The translations under genes were made by a program, and so were the position numbers. Below the pieces are notes generated by a model. The model saw nothing but the letters and a program-made list of their open reading frames with translations. It was not told the origin of the DNA and made no database searches. From Xanthobacter dioxanivorans (GTDB taxonomy: Bacteria; Pseudomonadota; Alphaproteobacteria; Rhizobiales; Xanthobacteraceae), in assembly GCF_016807805.1 (NCBI RefSeq), contig NZ_CP063362.1, positions 3,080,501 to 3,144,500 on the forward strand: a DNA stretch of 64,000 bases, in the 5' to 3' direction. Shown here in pieces: positions 60,712 to 64,000 of the stretch. Position 1 is the first letter of the stretch. Each line of letters starts with the position of its first letter.

Positions 60712-62253
60712 ATGGATGCCTTCACCCAGCTTTTTGAGAAGGGCCGCAACGGACCCTGCCGCCCCTGGCCGCGCGTCGAGGTGAGCGCGGCCGAATGGAC
60801 CGCCCTCACCGGTCATCTCGTTGCCGGCGACCTCGTGCTGATGGGCCTGTGGGGCGATGCGGGCGTGGTGCACATGGCGCTGCGGGAAGAGGGCGGCGGC
60901 CGCCTCGCCGTCGCCACCTGCCCCTGCCCGGATGGCACGTTTCCCTCGGTGGCGCGCCATCACGCGCCGGCGGCGCGGCTGGAGCGCACCGTGCGCGACC
61001 TGTTCGGCCTGGTGGCGGAGGGCGCGCCGGACCCGCGCCCCTGGCTCGACCACGGCCGCTGGGGCGTGCGCCATCCGCTCGGAACGAGCGTGCGCGCGGA
61101 GCCCGCGGGCGATGCCAACGTCGTCCTCGCGGCGGATGCCTATCCTTTCCTCGCGGCGGAAGGGGAGGGGCTGCACCAGATCCCGGTGGGGCCGGTGCAT
61201 GCCGGCATCATCGAGCCCGGCCATTTCCGCTTCTCCTGCTACGGCGAGACGGTGGTGCGGCTGGAAGGGCGGCTCGGCTACGTCCACAAGGGCATCGAGG
61301 GCCTCATGGCCGGCGCCGACATTGCCCAGGCGGCGCGCCTCGCCGGGCGGCAGAGCGGCGACAGCACGGTGGCCTATGCCCTCGCCTTCTGCCGCGCGGT
61401 GGAGGCGGCGCGGGGCATCGTGGTGCCGGAGCGCGCCCACGCGCTGCGCGCCGTGATGGCGGAGCTGGAGCGCCTCGCCAACCATCTGGGCGACATCGGC
61501 GGCATCTGCAACGACGCCGCCTTCGCCCTCATGCTGGCCCATTGCGGGGTGCTGCGCGAGCTGGTGCTGCGCGCGTCGGCCCGCGGCTTCGGCCATCGGC
61601 TGATGATGGACAAGGTGGTCCCCGGCGGGGTGGCGTGCGATCTGGCGCCGGAAGGCGTCGCCGCGCTGCGGGCGCTGGTGGCGCATGTGCGCGCCGCCTT
61701 CCCGGCGCTGGTGGAGCTCTACGACAACACCGCCTCGCTGCAGGACCGCACCGTGGGCACCGGCTTCACCCGGCCGGACCATGTCCGCCAGTTCGGCGCG
61801 GGCGGCTATGTGGGCCGGGCCTCGGGCCGTGCCTTCGATGCCCGGCGCAGCCTGCCCTATCCGCCCTATGACCGCCTGCCGTTCGAGGTGGCGGGGCGCA
61901 CGGAGGGCGACGTGAACGCGCGGGTGTGGGTGCGCATCCGCGAGGTGGAGGAGAGCCTCGGCCTCATCGTCCGCCTGCTCGACACCCTGCCGGCCGGGCC
62001 GGTCCTGGCCGAGCTGAACGGCACGGGAGAGGGGCGGGCAGGGGAGGGCCTCGCGGTGGTGGAAGGCTTCCGCGGCGACGTGCTGGCCTTCGTTGCGCTG
62101 GGCGCCGGCGGGCGGGTGCGGCGCGCCCACCTGCGCGATCCGTCCTGGTTCCAGTGGCCGCTGCTGGAGACCGCCATCGAGGGCAACATCGTCGCCGACT
62201 TCCCCTTGTGCAACAAATCCTTCAACTGCTCCTACTCGGGCGTGGATCTCTAG
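60712..62253 (+). CDS. hyfG: HyfG-like large subunit lacking the NiFe cysteine ligands
   Basis: Soluble large subunit related to HyfG/HycE and complex I NuoCD, 513 residues. N-terminal NuoC-like domain about 1-130; NuoD/large-subunit domain about 140-513 (VGPVHAGIIEPGHFRFSCYG, EGRLGYVHKGIEGLMAGADI, ELERLANHLGDIGGICNDAA). The L1 motif RxCGxC reads R213-Q-S-G-D-S218. The C-terminal DPCxxC, aligned through GNIVADFPLCNKSF, reads N505-C-S-Y-S-G510. Both conserved cysteine pairs are thus replaced, and no NiFe centre is expected. This matches energy-converting hydrogenase-related (Ehr) complexes, whose reaction is unknown. It follows hyfF by 9 bp and precedes hyfI by 8 bp. Confidence 0.92.
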   Translation: MDAFTQLFEKGRNGPCRPWPRVEVSAAEWTALTGHLVAGDLVLMGLWGDAGVVHMALREEGGGRLAVATCPCPDGTFPSVARHHAPAARLERTVRDLFGLVAEGAPDPRPWLDHGRWGVRHPLGTSVRAEPAGDANVVLAADAYPFLAAEGEGLHQIPVGPVHAGIIEPGHFRFSCYGETVVRLEGRLGYVHKGIEGLMAGADIAQAARLAGRQSGDSTVAYALAFCRAVEAARGIVVPERAHALRAVMAELERLANHLGDIGGICNDAAFALMLAHCGVLRELVLRASARGFGHRLMMDKVVPGGVACDLAPEGVAALRALVAHVRAAFPALVELYDNTASLQDRTVGTGFTRPDHVRQFGAGGYVGRASGRAFDARRSLPYPPYDRLPFEVAGRTEGDVNARVWVRIREVEESLGLIVRLLDTLPAGPVLAELNGTGEGRAGEGLAVVEGFRGDVLAFVALGAGGRVRRAHLRDPSWFQWPLLETAIEGNIVADFPLCNKSFNCSYSGVDL

Positions 62254-62261
62254 GGGGCGCC

Positions 62262-62774
62262 ATGCGCAAGCTTCTGCTCCAGGGCCTCTTTAAGGCCCCC
62301 CTCACGGAACGCGCTCCCGAGGACGACGCGGTGGCGCGGCTCGCCGCCGAGCTCGACGGGGCGGCGCGCGCGCGGCTCGGGCGCAGCCTGTCCATCCGCG
62401 AGGTGGATGCCGGCTCGTGCAACGGCTGCGAGCTGGAGATCCATGCGCTCGGCAACGCCTTCTACGACCTCGACCGGTTCGGCATCCGCTTCGTCGCCTC
62501 GCCACGCCATGCCGACGTGCTGCTGGTGACCGGGCCGGTATCGAAGAACATGGCGGAGGCGCTGAAGCGCACCTATGACGCGACGCCCGGCCCGAAATGG
62601 GTGGTGGCGGCCGGCGATTGCGCGATCAACGGGGGGATCTTCGCCGGGAGCTATGCCTGCGCCGACGGTGTGGGCGCGGTGGTGCCGGTGGACTTGCGCA
62701 TCCCCGGCTGCCCGCCGTCGCCGGTGGACGTGCTCACCGGGCTGCTGGCGCTGGTGGAGGCGGGGAAGGGCTGA
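62262..62774 (+). CDS. hyfI: HyfI-like small subunit (NuoB family), 4Fe-4S
   Basis: Small electron-transfer subunit related to HyfI/HycG and NuoB, 170 residues. The proximal [4Fe-4S] ligands are all present: Cys53 and Cys56 (DAGSCNGCELEIHALGN), Cys120 (VAAGDCAINGGIFAG) and Cys150 (RIPGCPPSPVDVLTGL). It would dock on HyfG next to the membrane subunit HyfC. Conservation here contrasts with the lost ligands in HyfG and implies that electrons still reach the site. No HyfH/HyfA-type ferredoxin gene follows; the operon ends here. Confidence 0.93.
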   Translation: MRKLLLQGLFKAPLTERAPEDDAVARLAAELDGAARARLGRSLSIREVDAGSCNGCELEIHALGNAFYDLDRFGIRFVASPRHADVLLVTGPVSKNMAEALKRTYDATPGPKWVVAAGDCAINGGIFAGSYACADGVGAVVPVDLRIPGCPPSPVDVLTGLLALVEAGKG

Positions 62775-62872
62775 CGCAGTTCTTCACGTCCCAAGGCAGA
62801 CTTGCGCCCTGTCGCATCCCGGCCGACTGGAACGGTGCGTAGCGCAGCGGAAGGAGAGCCGGGGCCTAGCGC

Positions 62873-62900
62873 AAAAAAGTCGCCGAAGGCGCTTCGTTTT
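62873..62900. terminator. weak hairpin flanked by A6 and T4 in hyfI-aldehyde dehydrogenase gap
   Basis: In the 400-bp gap between convergent hyfI and the aldehyde dehydrogenase gene, a short CGCC-GAA-GGCG stem-loop is flanked by six A residues on the left and TTCGTTTT on the right. It could be a weak bidirectional terminator, 100 bp past hyfI. The rest of the gap shows no gene or repeat that I can support. Confidence 0.3.
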
Positions 62901-63174
62901 CCAACCGCCGGCAAGGTATTGCCCGCTTCGCCGACTCCTCTCCTGGGCCCCGGATCGGCGCTCCGGCTGCGCCGTCGCTGGTCCGGGGAACGGTTGGCTG
63001 CCGCGAATGAAGGCGCGTCCCGGCCGCCATCCGACGCCGGAGATCCGGGGGAAACGGATCTCCGGTCTGCGCGCATGCGGTCGGCCCTCCGTCTTGCAGG
63101 GATGAAGAAAGGCCGGAGGGGCAGGGCGGAGCGGCCCCGCCACCCCCGGAGGAGGCCCCGGGAGGGGGTCGCGA

Positions 63175-64000
<826 letters not shown>

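Noticed and set aside
58747..62130. An 1127-codon minus-strand frame under hyfE-hyfG
   Set aside because: Antisense shadow of conserved membrane protein genes; composition is low-complexity His/Arg/Gly.
60712..62774. Calling hyfG/hyfI an active hydrogenase
   Set aside because: The ligand cysteine motifs of the large subunit are replaced and no maturation genes are visible.

Overview
The window is about 70% G+C, densely packed, and built from short operons with many 4-bp ATGA/GTGA stop-start overlaps. Gene content (kdp, liv-type ABC transporter, full paa pathway, a siderophore uptake set, a HyfG-type complex, an FtsK with a long acidic N-terminal region) fits an alphaproteobacterium of the Hyphomicrobiales, possibly Xanthobacteraceae. 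That placement is inferred from style and content; no rRNA or tRNA gene is present to fix it.

Layout. 1-3.7 kb: a Tas-like aldo/keto reductase cut by the window edge, then a MATE exporter coupled to an HxlR regulator, divergent from a MaoC-type protein. 3.8-8.0 kb: a glutamine synthetase-family ligase, a class I glutamine amidotransferase and a membrane-anchored adenosine deaminase-like enzyme, all on the minus strand. 8.1-12.2 kb: a DmdC-like acyl-CoA dehydrogenase divergent from a TetR regulator, then an NfsA-type nitroreductase. 12.2-20.7 kb: a complete kdp potassium-uptake operon (27-aa peptide, kdpF, kdpA, 71-aa membrane protein, kdpB, kdpC, kdpD, kdpE). 20.9-25.6 kb: livKHMGF ABC transporter. 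25.9-41.9 kb: phenylacetate catabolism (TetR, paaX, paaABCDE, paaK, paaI, paaG, paaN, thiolase, fused hydratase/dehydrogenase, paaZ). 41.9-46.5 kb: aldo/keto reductase, MFS exporter, LysR, DUF2235 hydrolase. 46.5-51.6 kb: AraC regulator, TonB-dependent receptor, small unknown protein and RhtX/FptX-like MFS permease, a ferric-siderophore uptake module. 51.8-54.9 kb: FtsK translocase lacking membrane segments. 55.3-62.8 kb: XRE regulator plus hyfBCEFGI-like genes. 63.2 kb to the end: an aldehyde dehydrogenase cut by the window edge.

How parts work together. The paa genes encode activation of phenylacetate (PaaK), ring epoxidation (PaaABCDE), isomerisation (PaaG), ring opening and aldehyde oxidation (PaaZ), then beta-oxidation (hydratase/dehydrogenase fusion and thiolase), with PaaI as a rescue thioesterase. 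Related 22-bp palindromes lie in the liv/tetR intergenic region (two copies) and in front of paaG/paaN (one copy), so the TetR protein probably controls both the Liv transporter and part of the catabolic cluster. The transporter is therefore a good candidate for aromatic-acid uptake. A separate palindrome over the paaA promoter is probably the PaaX site.

The most unusual region is 55.3-62.8 kb. It encodes a membrane arm like hydrogenase-4 and complex I (B, C, E, F), a HyfG-like large subunit in which the CxxC nickel-ligand motifs are replaced by Ser/Gly, and a HyfI-like small subunit that keeps all four cluster cysteines. No ferredoxin subunit or NiFe maturation gene is visible. This matches what has been called an energy-converting hydrogenase-related (Ehr) complex, whose reaction is unknown. 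Its hyfB is split by an apparent single-base frameshift, and it is translationally coupled to an XRE regulator with its own palindrome and promoter.
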